A stretch of DNA of 49,588 nucleotides from Vreelandella sedimenti (GTDB lineage: Bacteria; Pseudomonadota; Gammaproteobacteria; Pseudomonadales; Halomonadaceae). Below the pieces are notes generated by a model, which was not told where the DNA came from, ran no database searches, and saw nothing but the letters and a program-made list of their open reading frames with translations. The stretch lies in assembly GCF_013416325.1 (NCBI RefSeq), contig NZ_JACCGK010000017.1:72527-122114 (forward strand), given 5' to 3'. The translations under genes and the position numbers were made by a program. Shown here one piece after another: positions 9,545-20,400 of the stretch. Within the stretch, counting starts at the first letter, position 1; every line of letters begins with the position of its first letter.

Positions 9545-10087
9545 ATGGAATTAGACGCGTATGACAACGGCGAGTTTGATCGTGGTGCAAGAAAAGTCAA
9601 AGAACTGATATGGGTTGTTGTATCAGGCCTTTTTTTTTCTACTTGGCTACCAGGTTCTCTTTGGCGGGTTACATTATTGCGTTTATTTGGCGCTAAAGTT
9701 GGCGTCGGGGTCATTATTAAACCTCGTGTGGTGGTGAAGTTTCCTTGGAAACTTCATATTGGAGATTACAGCTGGGTCGGTGAGCAGGTATGGATTGATA
9801 ATTTGGATTCTGTCTCTATTGGTAGCCATGTTTGTATATCGCAAGGTGTGTATTTATGTACCGGTAGTCATGAGTGGTCTTCACTATCATTTAAACTTAT
9901 TACGAAGCCAATTGAGATAGCTGATCAGGTTTGGTTAGCTGCTTTTAGTCGCATATCACCTGGCGTAGTTATAGCCCAAGGGGCAGTTTTAAGTTTTAGT
10001 TCAATTGCCACAAAATCTCTGAGGGAATGGACGATTTATTCAGGCCAACCTGCTGAAGCCATCAAACATAGGGTGAAGAAAGAATAA
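9545..10087 (+). CDS. left-handed beta-helix acetyltransferase, WcaF-like
   Basis: The protein is about 180 residues from the ATG at 9545, preceded by AAGGGG. A TTG at 9512 would add 11 residues, but family members begin close to this ATG. Hexapeptide-repeat segments run from about residue 50 (FGAKVGVGVIIKPRVVV) to about 165, with the CTGSHEWSS loop and an acetyl-CoA-type C-terminal VIAQGAVLSFSSIATKSL. WcaF/WcaB-type enzymes O-acetylate sugars of exopolysaccharides in the cytoplasm. The gene is AT-rich between GC-rich neighbours and is flanked by noncoding gaps, so it looks like an independent insertion. A terminator follows it. Confidence 0.8.
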   Translation: MELDAYDNGEFDRGARKVKELIWVVVSGLFFSTWLPGSLWRVTLLRLFGAKVGVGVIIKPRVVVKFPWKLHIGDYSWVGEQVWIDNLDSVSIGSHVCISQGVYLCTGSHEWSSLSFKLITKPIEIADQVWLAAFSRISPGVVIAQGAVLSFSSIATKSLREWTIYSGQPAEAIKHRVKKE

Positions 10088-10165
10088 TCTTCATAGCTTT
10101 ATTTTAAGGTTTATCCATCTTTCTGTAATAACGAAAAATGACTATTAAGTTATTGGTTTTTATTG

Positions 10166-10193
10166 CGAGCTGTTTATTAACAGTCGTTTTTTT
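10166..10193 (+). terminator. rho-independent terminator
   Basis: CGA(G)CTGTT pairs with AACAGTCG around a TATT loop (10166-10186) and is followed directly by seven T residues. It separates the acetyltransferase from gmd, so the GDP-fucose genes probably start from their own promoter between here and 10223. Confidence 0.7.
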
Positions 10194-10222
10194 AGATAAA
10201 TAATTTAAATGAGGTCTCTACT

Positions 10223-11341
10223 ATGAAGAAAGCCCTAATTACCGGAGTGACGGGCCAAGATGGTTCCTATCTCGCAGAGTTTTTGCTTGGAAAAGGCTAC
10301 GAGGTGCATGGTATCAAACGCCGAGCATCTCTATTCAATACCCAGCGTGTAGATCATATATATCAAGATCCACACGTCGAGAACCAGAAATTTGTACTGC
10401 ACTATGGTGATCTGTCGGATTCAACTAACTTGACGCGGATTATCCAGCAAGTACAGCCGGATGAGGTTTATAACTTGGCGGCGCAGTCACATGTGGCGGT
10501 AAGCTTCGAAGCTCCCGAGTACACGGCGGACGTGGATGCACTGGGTACGTTACGTATCCTGGAGGCGATACGCATGTTGAGCTTAGAGAAGAAGACTCGG
10601 TTCTATCAGGCTTCGACCTCTGAGCTTTTCGGTGAGGTACAGGAAACTCCCCAGCGCGAGACAACACCTTTCTACCCCCGCTCGCCCTATGCTGTTGCCA
10701 AACTCTATGCCTACTGGATCACGGTTAATTACCGGGAGGCCTACGGCATGTATGCCTGCAATGGCATACTTTTCAATCATGAGTCGCCACGTCGTGGAGA
10801 AACCTTTGTCACCCGGAAGATTACTCGAGGCCTGAGTAATATTGCTCAAGGACTAGAAACCTGCTTGTACATGGGCAACATGGACGCGCTGCGCGACTGG
10901 GGGCATGCCAAGGACTACGTGCGCATGCAGTGGATGATGCTGCAGCAAGATACCCCCGAAGATTTCGTGATCGCCACAGGTAGACAAATATCGGTTCGTG
11001 ATTTCATTCGCATGAGTGGCGCAGAATTGGGACTGACGCTGCGCTTTGAAGGGCAGGGCGTTGAAGAGAGTGCCGTCGTCGAACACATTTCCGGTACCAA
11101 GGCGCCGGGCCTAACGGTGGGAGATGTCATTGTGCGCGTCGATCCGCGCTACTTCCGTCCGGCCGAAGTAGAGACGCTGCTGGGTGACCCGTCCAAGGCC
11201 AAGGCCAAACTGGGCTGGATGTCGGAAGTCATCGTCGAAGAAATGTGTGCTGAGATGATCGCCGGAGATCTTCGAATTGCCCAGCGCCATGCGCTGCTCA
11301 AGGAGCACGGCTACGATATTCCTGTCGCGGTGGAGGGGTGA
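10223..11341 (+). CDS. gmd: GDP-mannose 4,6-dehydratase
   Basis: This 372-residue extended SDR enzyme converts GDP-D-mannose to GDP-4-keto-6-deoxy-D-mannose, the first committed step to GDP-L-fucose. The NADP loop is [15 protein letters not shown] at residues 7-21, followed by the family stretch [19 protein letters not shown]. The catalytic region has STSELFG and [10 protein letters not shown] (Tyr-x3-Lys), then [17 protein letters not shown]. Length matches the family. A GAGG precedes the ATG. Its TGA is followed closely by fcl, so the two are co-translated; manC lies just beyond. The pathway order manC, gmd, fcl makes GDP-fucose the likely product. Confidence 0.97.
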   Translation: MKKALITGVTGQDGSYLAEFLLGKGYEVHGIKRRASLFNTQRVDHIYQDPHVENQKFVLHYGDLSDSTNLTRIIQQVQPDEVYNLAAQSHVAVSFEAPEYTADVDALGTLRILEAIRMLSLEKKTRFYQASTSELFGEVQETPQRETTPFYPRSPYAVAKLYAYWITVNYREAYGMYACNGILFNHESPRRGETFVTRKITRGLSNIAQGLETCLYMGNMDALRDWGHAKDYVRMQWMMLQQDTPEDFVIATGRQISVRDFIRMSGAELGLTLRFEGQGVEESAVVEHISGTKAPGLTVGDVIVRVDPRYFRPAEVETLLGDPSKAKAKLGWMSEVIVEEMCAEMIAGDLRIAQRHALLKEHGYDIPVAVEG

Positions 11342-11343
11342 TC

Positions 11344-12318
11344 ATGGCCGTTTTTTTCAATACTAAGATATTCGTCGCTGGGCACCGTGGCCTGGTTGGT
11401 TCCGCCATCGTGAGGCATTTGGAGGCGCAAGGCCATACCGATATAAAGACAGCCCCGCGAGATGAACTTGACCTAACCAACCAAGCACAGGTGTCGGCAT
11501 TTTTCGAGGAGCACAAATTCGATCAAGTCTATCTAGCCGCGGCAAAAGTGGGAGGCATTCATGCCAACAATACCTATCCTGCCGAGTTTATCTATCAGAA
11601 CTTGATGATTGAGTCCAATATCATCCACGCTGCCCATCAATCGGGTGTCAACAAGCTGTTGTTTCTGGGCTCGTCGTGTATCTACCCCAAGCTAGCCCCA
11701 CAGCCGATACACGAAGATGCGCTGCTTACTGGCAAGCTGGAGCCTAGCAACGAGCCTTACGCTATCGCCAAGATAGCTGGGGTCAAGCTCTGCGAAAGCT
11801 ATAACCGCCAATACGACCGTGACTACCGCATCGTAATGCCGACAAATCTTTATGGGCCGAACGACAATTTTCATCCCGACAATTCCCATGTGGTTCCAGC
11901 GCTGTTGCGTCGCTTACATGAAGCGAAGGAAGGCGATGAGAAGGAAGTGGTGGTTTGGGGTAGTGGATCGCCGATGCGCGAGTTTCTGCATGTCGATGAC
12001 ATGGCCGCCGCTAGTGTCCATGTGATGGGACTGGATCACGCCCGTTACGCTGCTAATACTGAGCCGATGCTATCGCATATCAACGTAGGCACTGGAGAGG
12101 ACTGCACTATTCGCCAGTTGGCCGAGTTGATCAAGCGGGTAATTGGTTTTACTGGTGAGCTGCGCTTTGATGCCAGCAAGCCCGACGGCACCCCACGTAA
12201 ACTGATGGATGTCTCACGGCTCAAGGGGCTTGGCTGGCAGTCGGAAATATCGCTAGAAAATGGCTTGCAGGATACTTATCAATGGTTTCTGGCCAACCAG
12301 AACCTTTTTCGTAGCTAA
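11344..12318 (+). CDS. fcl: GDP-L-fucose synthase (epimerase/reductase)
   Basis: The protein has 324 residues from the ATG at 11344, chosen because GGAGGGG sits six bases upstream; a GTG at 11338 is possible. Motifs are [18 protein letters not shown] (NADPH loop), FLGSSCIYP (catalytic Ser) and PYAIAKIAG (Tyr-x3-Lys), with [11 protein letters not shown] downstream. It performs the 3,5-epimerisation and 4-reduction of the Gmd product to GDP-L-fucose. Length and motifs are those of intact WcaG/Fcl. It starts two bases after the gmd stop. Confidence 0.96.
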   Translation: MAVFFNTKIFVAGHRGLVGSAIVRHLEAQGHTDIKTAPRDELDLTNQAQVSAFFEEHKFDQVYLAAAKVGGIHANNTYPAEFIYQNLMIESNIIHAAHQSGVNKLLFLGSSCIYPKLAPQPIHEDALLTGKLEPSNEPYAIAKIAGVKLCESYNRQYDRDYRIVMPTNLYGPNDNFHPDNSHVVPALLRRLHEAKEGDEKEVVVWGSGSPMREFLHVDDMAAASVHVMGLDHARYAANTEPMLSHINVGTGEDCTIRQLAELIKRVIGFTGELRFDASKPDGTPRKLMDVSRLKGLGWQSEISLENGLQDTYQWFLANQNLFRS

Positions 12319-12405
12319 TTCAGCTTCCGCACTGTTTTTCGCAAAGCCTTCGCACAGGCTTCTCGAACCAATCTCTGCATGAGTTCTCGACCTAGGAGTT
12401 TCACC

Positions 12406-13812
12406 ATGATCACACCCATCATCCTGGCCGGGGGAAGTGGTTCACGACTGTGGCCGTTATCGCGCCAAGAGTTTCCCAAGCAATTCCTGCCGCTGATCGG
12501 TGAGCGCAGCATGCTACAAGAAACCCTACAGCGCCTTGCGCCACTCGAGCATACGGCACCATTGCTAATTTGCAACGAGGAGCACCGTTTCCTGGTGGCC
12601 GAGCAGTTGCGCCAGCTGGGCATCACCGATGCTCGAATTCTGCTGGAGCCGGAGGGGCGCAATACCGCCCCGGCGATTGCCCTGGCGGCGCTGCAGGTCG
12701 CTGAGAAATCGCCTGAGACATTGCTATTGGTGCTGGCGGCGGATCATTTGATCGCTGACGAGGTCGCCTTTCATGAAAGCGTGGCCCAAGCCCTGGCTTT
12801 GGCTAAACAGGGGCAACTGGTTACTTTCGGCGTTGTGCCGTTCCGTGCAGAAACTGGCTATGGATATATCCAGCGCGGCGAAGGGCAGGGCGATGGCTGC
12901 TTTCGGGTTAAACGCTTCGTCGAAAAACCCGATCGTGCCACTGCCGAGGATTACTTGGCCACCGGCGACTACTACTGGAACAGTGGCATGTTTCTGTTTC
13001 GCGCCAGTCGCTACCTGGAAGAGTTAGAGCATTACCAACCGGCTATCGTAGCGGCCTGCCGTGCGGCGCTAGCCGGTGCGAGTCAGGATCTCGATTTCAC
13101 ACGGATGGACGCGGATGCCTTTCGAGCCTGCCCGGCGGACTCCATCGACTACGCGGTGATGGAACGCACCCAGCATGCAAGCGTGGTGCCGCTGAATGCC
13201 GGCTGGAGCGACATTGGTTCCTGGGCCTCTCTATGGGAGGCCAGGGAGAAGGACGCTCAGAGCAATGTGACTCACGGGGATGTGATGATTCACGAGGGAC
13301 ACGATCTGATGGTGCACGCCAGTCATCGCCTGGTGGCCACGGTTGGGGTCGATAACCTAGTCGTGGTCGAAACCACGGATGCGGTGTTGGTGGCCCATAA
13401 GGATCGCGTGCAGGAGGTCAAACGCATCGTAGAGCAGCTTCAGACCGAGGGGCGCGACGAGCATAAGAATCACCGCGAAGTCTTCCGGCCCTGGGGGGTC
13501 TACGACAGGATCGATTTAGGCTCACGCTATCAGGTTAAGCACATCACTGTGAAGCCGGGCGCTAAGCTCTCGGTTCAGATGCATCATCATCGTGCCGAAC
13601 ACTGGGTGGTGGTTTCGGGGACTGCCAAGGTGACCCGTGGCGACGAGACCTATTTGGTGAGCGAGAACGAATCGACCTATATTCCCATCGGCCGCGTACA
13701 CTCCTTGGAGAATCCTGGCGTTATCCCTTTGGAGCTAATCGAAGTCCAGTCGGGCTCCTACTTGGGCGAAGATGACATTGTGCGCTTTATCGACCGCTAC
13801 GGGCGCTGCTGA
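12406..13812 (+). CDS. manC: mannose-1-phosphate guanylyltransferase / mannose-6-phosphate isomerase
   Basis: The protein has 468 residues from the ATG at 12406, which has TAGGAG just upstream; an in-frame ATG at 12379 lacks one. The N-terminal nucleotidyltransferase has [30 protein letters not shown] and RFVEKP. The C-terminal type II phosphomannose isomerase cupin starts near residue 350 with [12 protein letters not shown], and HMHHHR-type metal residues appear in [10 protein letters not shown]. It makes GDP-mannose for gmd/fcl. Manno-6-phosphate mutase (manB) is not in the window and must come from elsewhere. Confidence 0.96.
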   Translation: MITPIILAGGSGSRLWPLSRQEFPKQFLPLIGERSMLQETLQRLAPLEHTAPLLICNEEHRFLVAEQLRQLGITDARILLEPEGRNTAPAIALAALQVAEKSPETLLLVLAADHLIADEVAFHESVAQALALAKQGQLVTFGVVPFRAETGYGYIQRGEGQGDGCFRVKRFVEKPDRATAEDYLATGDYYWNSGMFLFRASRYLEELEHYQPAIVAACRAALAGASQDLDFTRMDADAFRACPADSIDYAVMERTQHASVVPLNAGWSDIGSWASLWEAREKDAQSNVTHGDVMIHEGHDLMVHASHRLVATVGVDNLVVVETTDAVLVAHKDRVQEVKRIVEQLQTEGRDEHKNHREVFRPWGVYDRIDLGSRYQVKHITVKPGAKLSVQMHHHRAEHWVVVSGTAKVTRGDETYLVSENESTYIPIGRVHSLENPGVIPLELIEVQSGSYLGEDDIVRFIDRYGRC

Positions 13813-13824
13813 GGATATGAGTTC

Positions 13825-14592
13825 ATGAAGATTTCTGTCATCACCGCCTGTTTCAATAGTCAGAAAACCATCGCTGAGGCCATCGAAAGCCTGAAGCGCC
13901 AAAGCTGGCCCTTCATTGAACACTTGGTGATTGATGGAGCCTCGCAGGATGCTTCCGTGGCTATCGCGAGTAAGACGCTTGGTGACGGCGATGTGCTGAT
14001 CTCCGAACCTGATCGCGGCATCTTTGACGCCCTGAACAAGGGCCTCCAGCGAGCGAGCGGCGATGTGATCGGCTTTCTTAACTCCGATGATCTTTTTGCC
14101 CATGATAACGTACTTCGCCGGGTGGCGGCGTGCTTCAACGATCCCAACGTGGGGGCGGTCTATGGCGACCTTCAGTATGTGGATGCCGATGATACGGAAC
14201 GCGTAATCCGCTACTGGAAATCCGGCACCTTCAGCCGACGCAAGCTACAGCGAGGTTGGATGCCCCCGCATCCCAGTTTCTTCATGCGTCGTGAATTCTA
14301 TGAGGATCTGGGCGGCTTTGACCCTGCCTATCGTATCTCCGGCGATTACGACTCGCTACTGCGGTATTTGAGCAGCGAAATGTTTAGCGTCGTTTACCTA
14401 CCGGAAGTGCTAGTGAAAATGCGCGTGGGTGGTGCTAGCAACGGTAGTCTGAAAGCAATCCTGCGGAAATCATCGGAAGACATCAAAGCGATGCGCAACA
14501 ATGGTGTCAATCCATTGATAGCCCTGCCCTACAAGAATTTCTCCAAGCTGCCTCAATTCCTGGGTGTGAGGGGGAAGGGGGATTCAGCATGA
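13825..14592 (+). CDS. GT2-family glycosyltransferase, WcaE-like
   Basis: This short 255-residue GT-A protein has KISVITACFNSQKTIAEAI, HLVIDGASQDAS, a conserved SEPDRGIFDALNKGL and the metal-binding FLNSDDLF, then PHPSFFMRREFYEDLGGFD. This compact pattern (DRGIYDAMNKG plus NSDD) is typical of WcaE/WbbD-like transferases from colanic acid and capsule loci. It starts 12 bp after manC and is probably in the same transcript. With GDP-fucose made next door it is a candidate fucosyl- or galactosyltransferase; that is inference. Confidence 0.87.
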   Translation: MKISVITACFNSQKTIAEAIESLKRQSWPFIEHLVIDGASQDASVAIASKTLGDGDVLISEPDRGIFDALNKGLQRASGDVIGFLNSDDLFAHDNVLRRVAACFNDPNVGAVYGDLQYVDADDTERVIRYWKSGTFSRRKLQRGWMPPHPSFFMRREFYEDLGGFDPAYRISGDYDSLLRYLSSEMFSVVYLPEVLVKMRVGGASNGSLKAILRKSSEDIKAMRNNGVNPLIALPYKNFSKLPQFLGVRGKGDSA

Positions 14593-14653
14593 TCCGGCGT
14601 TCAAGGCCGGCATCACGCCTTGGTCAAGTCGAAACGTTTGTGAGAAATACTTT

Positions 14654-15535
14654 ATGATCTCCAACATCTATTTGCTGTGGGCACGCCTGCTGTTCAAGAA
14701 GGAGCGCAAGCCAGTTCTCGAAGACTTGGCAGCCTGGAGAAAAAGGCACCCTATCCGGGATACGGATTCTGACAAGATGGTGACTTATCTTGTACCCATT
14801 TTCGAACGGAAACGGGCTCCCAATTGGAGCGTCGTCCAGACGAACCTGACGCGAACCATATCGGCTTTACGGCGGCAATCTGACCCGCGTTGGCGCATGA
14901 TCGTCTGTTCCCAAGACTGCCCCGATCAGATCGCCTTCGATGACCATGTGCAATTTCTGAAGTATCCCGCCTCGCATAATGGCAGTCCTGATAAAGTCCA
15001 GAAGCTGCGCTTCATGGCGCGTTATCTTGCGAAAACGGAAAAGCGAGATGGCTATGCCTTCTTTCTCGATGGTGATGACATCCCGCATCCCGATCTGACG
15101 CGCTTCATTCTCGAAGATGACAATGGCCACGGTTATTACCTTCCGAAGGGCTATTGCTTTGATGCCGGAGAACGCTGCCTGCTAAGACCGCTCGAGGAAG
15201 AAGGCGACACGCACACCTTCGCTTGGCTATGTGGGTCAAGCCACGCGGTGCGATTTGACACGCGTTTCGACCGGTCTCAGACGGTGCATGTATCGTTGCG
15301 GGGCGATCATATGCAGGCGCGGCAGAACCTGAAATCCCGTGTCGGTCTGGTTCTGAAACCGGTTCCCTTTCCTGCGATGATCTACATTGTCAATCACGGA
15401 TCAAGTGACCAAGATATTTTGGCAGAGAGTGACGGTCGTAAAAGAGCGCACGCGGGGCTGAAAGAAGTGAAGGAGTCTGAAATTGACGACGTCCTGGGAA
15501 GCTTTGGGACGAGCGTCAGTGAGCTTTCAAGATAG
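14654..15535 (+). CDS. putative glycosyltransferase, GT-A-like
   Basis: The protein has 293 residues. A central segment RQSDPRWRMIVCSQDCPDQ followed by YAFFLDGDDIPHPDLTRF (DxD-like DGDD near residue 140) resembles putative rhamnosyl/GT2-like transferases found in marine bacterial polysaccharide loci. The usual GT2 opening motif is replaced by VTYLVPIFERKRAPNW near residue 43, so the first 40 residues are an extension. It is the last plus-strand gene of the locus and faces rfaH with a 51-bp gap. Function is inferred from the DGDD region and neighbours only. Confidence 0.62.
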   Translation: MISNIYLLWARLLFKKERKPVLEDLAAWRKRHPIRDTDSDKMVTYLVPIFERKRAPNWSVVQTNLTRTISALRRQSDPRWRMIVCSQDCPDQIAFDDHVQFLKYPASHNGSPDKVQKLRFMARYLAKTEKRDGYAFFLDGDDIPHPDLTRFILEDDNGHGYYLPKGYCFDAGERCLLRPLEEEGDTHTFAWLCGSSHAVRFDTRFDRSQTVHVSLRGDHMQARQNLKSRVGLVLKPVPFPAMIYIVNHGSSDQDILAESDGRKRAHAGLKEVKESEIDDVLGSFGTSVSELSR

Positions 15536-15586
15536 TATAACTTTGGAAGCGCTATGCCTCTCTAGAGCAAGAGGGTGGATGCCCAA

Positions 15587-16114
15587 TCAGCTGCTGCTTT
15601 TTTGAATATTCTCCACTGGCACTTCCAGGTGCTGTGGCCGGTTAAGCACGTTGAGCAGGACGATGGCGCGCTCTTCGCCTTTAAGACGGGTGAAGATGGC
15701 TTCCAGGTCTTTGAAGGGGCCGTCGGTGATGGTGACTTTCTCGCCAGCGCTGAAGTAGGTGTGAATACCTTCCTGGCTGTGCGGCTGGGCGCGCAGGGTT
15801 TCAACGAGCTGTGAGGGCACGGCGACGGGCCTGTCACCGAAGGTCAACAGCCGCAGTACCCCGCGAGTAGAGCGGATCGGCCGCCAGTTGCTGACTAACT
15901 GATCCAAACAAATAAACAGGTAGTAGGGGAAGAGTGGCTCGGTCACCGTGGTGAGCTTGCCCTGGCGCTTGCGTTGACTATTCAGGACAGGATGGAACAC
16001 CTCATAACCTTGGTTGGCGAGGTGTTCGGCCGCACGAAATGATTCGCCCCCTTTGCACTGAATAACGTACCAGGCGGGCGTTGCTGCACTTTCCTGGTCA
16101 TCGTGAACATCCAT
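15587..16114 (-). CDS. rfaH: transcription antitermination protein RfaH
   Basis: This 175-residue NusG paralogue has AWYVIQCKGGESFRAAEHL, the opening of the NGN domain. FPYYLFICLD and the TRGVLRLLTFGDRPVAVP stretch follow, then a C-terminal KOW-region segment AGEKVTITDGPFKDLEAIFTR. RfaH binds RNA polymerase paused at an ops element and prevents termination in long polysaccharide operons. AAGGAT precedes the ATG. The gene is last in the kpsC-to-rfaH operon, 35 bp after the AONS-like gene, so it may be made with the operon it serves. No convincing ops site was found in the window. Confidence 0.9.
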   Translation of the reverse strand: MDVHDDQESAATPAWYVIQCKGGESFRAAEHLANQGYEVFHPVLNSQRKRQGKLTTVTEPLFPYYLFICLDQLVSNWRPIRSTRGVLRLLTFGDRPVAVPSQLVETLRAQPHSQEGIHTYFSAGEKVTITDGPFKDLEAIFTRLKGEERAIVLLNVLNRPQHLEVPVENIQKSSS

Positions 16115-16149
16115 GCCATTATCCTTAGGTCTAAAGGTGCGTGATAAAA

Positions 16150-17472
16150 TTATGTCAGCAATGTGGTTAATGCATCAAGCGTTTGGTCAATATGTGCATG
16201 GGTGTGATCACAGGAGAGAAAAAAGCGCAGCCGTGCGCTTTTTTCAGGTACCGCCGGATACAGAATAGGCTGTACGTTGATCTGCTGTTCTAGCAGCCCG
16301 TTAGAGAGCCGGGCAGCCGCTGCGGAGCTGCCAATAATGATTGGTACGACCGCGGCGCCGATGCTTTTGCCGGTATCTAACCCACGGGCAGTGGCCTGTT
16401 CAAGAAAGTAGCGCGAAATAGCGTGCAGGCGCTGAACCCGTTCGGGCTCTTGCTGCATCAGTTGCAGCGCGGCTAGCGAGGGGGCGGCGACTTGGGCGGG
16501 CATGCCCACGCTGTAGAGAAAGCCGGGGGCCAGGTAGCGTAGTGTTTCCACCAGCGGCTTGCTGCCTGCGATATAGCCGCCGCAGCCTGCCATGGCTTTG
16601 CTCATGGTGCCCATCCAGATATCTACGTCGCGCGGGTCGATATCGAAATACTCGCGCAGCCCCAGACCGGTGTCGCCGATCACCCCAAAGGAGTGGGCTT
16701 CATCGACCATCAACCAGGCTTGATAGCGTTGCTTCAGTTCGATAAAACGCGGCAGCTCAGGGATGTCGCCATCCATGCTGTAGAGCCCTTCGATTACCAC
16801 CAGTACGCGTTCAAACTGATGCCGATGCCGGGCCAGCAGGGCTTCCAGCGCTGCGGGGTCGTTATGGCTAAACGACATGCGCTTGGCGCCTGAAAGCTGC
16901 GCGCCCACCAACGAGCTGTTATGGATATACTCGTCGTGGAGCACTAAATCCTTAGGCCCCAGCAGGTGCCCCAGCGTGGAGACGTTAGTGGCGTGACCGC
17001 TCACAAACACCACTGCATCTTCAACGTCGTAGGCAGTAGCGAGGGCCTGTTCCAACTCTTGGTGGATAGGCCGTTCGCCGGAGACCACACGACTGGCGGA
17101 GACCGAGGTGCCGTAACGCGCCACTGCATCGCAGGCGGCCTGATTGATACGCGGGTCGCCTGAAAAGCCAAGGTAGTTATAGCTGGCAAAGTTGATACAG
17201 GTTTGCCCATTGATCACGCTGGTTGCCCCGGCGGTGCCTTCGTGCACCTTGAAGAACGGGTCGACCAGGCCCAGCTGGTCGGCGGCCTGGCGCATCATGG
17301 CAATTTGCTGATAGCCCGGCTGGGCATCAAAGCGCGTGAAGCGCTCGGGCACCGTGCGTTGCTCTCCGCCTTGTCCGTTAGAAGAGGGCGCGGTACTGGC
17401 AGCACGCGGCGTAGTACGCCGGCGTGCTTGTTCCAATAATTGCTGTTTCAGTTCAGAGTGCTTGGCGGTCAT
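16150..17472 (-). CDS. rkpG: AONS/KBL-family PLP-dependent acyltransferase, RkpG-like
   Basis: This 440-residue alpha-oxoamine synthase has an extra N-terminal region of about 60 residues. NFASYNYLGFSG (near 94) and SVSASRVVSGERPIHQELE are the family substrate-region motifs. VDEAHSFGVIGDTGLG holds the cofactor Asp/His pair near 257-260, and GTMSKAMAGCGGY contains the PLP lysine near 292. These enzymes condense an acyl thioester with an amino acid and release CO2. It overlaps the synthase gene by ATGA, so the synthase ACP probably hands its acyl chain to it. This pair matches rkpG and rkpA of Sinorhizobium capsule loci. The amino acid substrate is unknown. Confidence 0.85.
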   Translation of the reverse strand: MTAKHSELKQQLLEQARRRTTPRAASTAPSSNGQGGEQRTVPERFTRFDAQPGYQQIAMMRQAADQLGLVDPFFKVHEGTAGATSVINGQTCINFASYNYLGFSGDPRINQAACDAVARYGTSVSASRVVSGERPIHQELEQALATAYDVEDAVVFVSGHATNVSTLGHLLGPKDLVLHDEYIHNSSLVGAQLSGAKRMSFSHNDPAALEALLARHRHQFERVLVVIEGLYSMDGDIPELPRFIELKQRYQAWLMVDEAHSFGVIGDTGLGLREYFDIDPRDVDIWMGTMSKAMAGCGGYIAGSKPLVETLRYLAPGFLYSVGMPAQVAAPSLAALQLMQQEPERVQRLHAISRYFLEQATARGLDTGKSIGAAVVPIIIGSSAAAARLSNGLLEQQINVQPILYPAVPEKSARLRFFLSCDHTHAHIDQTLDALTTLLT

Positions 17473-20400
17473 GGAGTCTCAGTCGCGGGTGATGAGGAAG
17501 CGGACGCAGGCTCAGTAGTGAACCCTTCAGCCCCGTGTTGTGCGGCCAGTGAGGCTATCGCATCTTGCGGAGCGTCTTCAACATCGTCGTGCTGATGCAT
17601 TTTCTGAATCAGCACGCCCGCCAATTTGTCGAGTGTCGATGCTTCACTGAGCACCATCACTGAAACCTGTACGCCCAAGCGGTTCTCGATAGCGGTCATT
17701 AACTCAACGCCCATCAGGGAGTCGAAGCCCATATCGTAGACCGAGCGGTGAATATCGAGCTTCTCTTCATCGATCAGCAGAATGCTGGCCAGCTCGGCGC
17801 GGAGTAGATCGGTGACCGTACTGTGCAGCTCCTCGGGTGAGAGGTCGGCGAGCAGTGCGCTGATGTCGTCGTCGGCATCCATGCTGCCGTCGTCATCGCT
17901 GGCGCGGGCAATTTCGTTAAAGCGCGGCGCTTCGGCCGTGGGTAGGAAGCGAGCAAGTGCGCCCCACTCTAGTTCCAGCACACCTAGGCTTGGCCCAGGG
18001 GCCAGCAGCATCTGTTCGAGCACTTTCAGCGCGTCATCCGAACGTAGCGCGGAACCGCCCAGGCGCTCTTGCAGCGCATCACGGGTGCGAGTATTGCGGG
18101 CCAGGAAGCCAACATCTTCAATGGCGCCCCAGCGTACACAGGTGGCTGGTAACCCTGCGGCACGGCGATTGGCAGCAAACGCTTCCAGCCAGTGGTTGGC
18201 GGCCACGTAGTTTGCCTGGCCGGGATTGCCGAACAGGGTGGTGGCCGACGAGTAGAGCACGAAGAAGTCCAGCTCCGTTTCGCGGGTGAGTGCGTCAAGG
18301 TGGCGGGCGCCGTCGATTTTGGGCGCTAACACTTTCTGAATGCGCTCGGCATCCAGGTTACGGATCAAGCCGTCGTCGATCACCGTGGCGGCGTGCACAA
18401 TGCCCCGCAGTGGTGCTAGTTCACCCTTGGCGCGCTCCAGCACATCGGCCAGCGCAGTACGGTCGGTTATGTCGCAGGCGGCGGCGAGTACCGTAACGCC
18501 TTGCTGTTCAAACGATGCAATGGCTGCCTGGGCTTCTTCACTGGTGGGGCCGCTGCGGCTGAGCAGGATCAACTGCCGCGCGCCTTTCTCTACCAGCCAC
18601 TGAGCGGTTCTTAACCCAAAACCACCCAGGCCGCCGGAGACCAGGTAGCTGGCATCTGCGGGGAGCTGCATCGCTGCCGTGCCCAATACCTCGTTCTTGG
18701 GTGGCGCGATGGGTTGTTCATAAGTCACCACCACTTTGCCGATCTGGCGCGCCTGCTGCATATAGCGGAAAGCGTCGATTACCTGAGTGTGGCTAAACGA
18801 GGTAAACGGCAGCGGGCTCAAGGTGCCGTCGTTGAACAGCGCCATCATCTCGCCAAACAGGCGTTGTGTCAGCGCAGGCTGCACCTTCATTAGCTGGTCG
18901 GAGTCGATACCGAAATAGCTGAGGTTATTGCGGAACGGTCGCAGCCCAATATGAGTATTTTCGTAGAAGTCGCGTTTACCCAGTTCCAGGAAGCGGCCGA
19001 ACGGGCGCAGTGCACGCAGGTTCTGGTTGATCGCTTCCCCGGCCAGGGAGTTGAGCACCACATCCACGCCTTCGCCCTGAGTGTCTTCCAGGATCTCTTC
19101 GGCGAAGGTGAGCGAGCGCGAGTCATAGAGCCGCTCGATGCCCATCAGACGCAGGAAGTCGCGCTTCTCTTCGGAGCCCACCGTGGCGTAAATTTCCGCC
19201 CCTAGCCATTGGGCGATTTGCAACGCTGCAATGCCCACGCCGCCCGCGGCGCCGTGAATCAGGATTTTTTCGCCGGGCTCTACTCGTGCCAGATGCTTGA
19301 GCGCGTAGTAGACCGTGAAGAAGGTCGTCGGGATCGTGGCGGCGGCGGCAAAGCTAATGCCTTCCGGCAGCGCTGCAACGGCGTGCTGGCTGGCAATGAC
19401 CTTGTCGCTGAAGCTGGCAGGGCCGAAGCCAACCACGGCTTGCCCCGGAGTCACGTGGGTGACGTTGCTGCCCACGGCCTTTACCACGCCTGAAAACTCA
19501 AGGCCCAGGGTGGGGCCGGCGAAGCCGTTCTCTATCGCTTCATCGGAGAGCAGGCCCAGGGTGTACATCACATCGCGAAAGTTAAGCCCGGTGGCCTTAA
19601 CACTGATTTCCACCTCGTCGGCACTGACTTGTGGCAACGGGCGCGGACGCCAGGTTAATTGGCGCAGTTGGCCGGGCATGGCAAAGCCCAGTGACATCGC
19701 CTGATGCGGCTGTTTGGTCTGCTCATTAGTCTGCCCTGCGGCAGCTGGGTGCGGCGCGGGCAGGGTGCGCAGCCTCGTAGCAAAGCGGTGACCCTGGTTA
19801 TCGATCAGCGCTTCGTTTTCGCTGTCTGGTTGAGTCAGTAGGGTGGCCCAGGCGTGTAACGCAGGCTCGCTGACCGTTGCCGGTATATCCAGCAGGTAGA
19901 CGCTATGGCCGACGGCTTCGTTGGCCAGAGAGCGGCCAAAGCCCCACAGGGCGGCATCGCCAGGGGTGTCTGTCGCGCTGGCGGGTAACGTTGCCTGCCA
20001 TAGAGCGCTTACCCCGTTGGTCACCAACCACAAGGAGGCCGCAAGCGAGTGCTGCTCTAAGGCCAGTGTCCACTGCAGAGCGTGATTACAGCGGGCGGTT
20101 TGCGCTTCAGTGCTGTTCGCGCCCAGGCCACGCAGGTCAATCACATTGAGGGTTAGCTCGCCCTGGTTATCAGGTGTGGATTGAGCCAGTTCAGGTTGAG
20201 CTAGTTCAGGTTGAGACAGTGCATGAGCCAGCAGCTCAGCGGGCTCGCTCTGACTAACGCTGAGCAGCGCCGAAGTACCCAGTTGTTGCAGTGCCTCGAC
20301 CAGGTTGGCCGCCAGCGCTTCACTGCTGTGGTCGGCGACTACCAAGTGACGCCGTTGAACTGTAGTGGACTCGTCGCCTGCCGCTGCTAACGGGTAGTGA

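Noticed and set aside
12379..12405. Upstream ATG giving a nine-residue longer ManC
   Set aside because: The ATG at 12406 has a ribosome binding site and gives the family-standard N-terminus.
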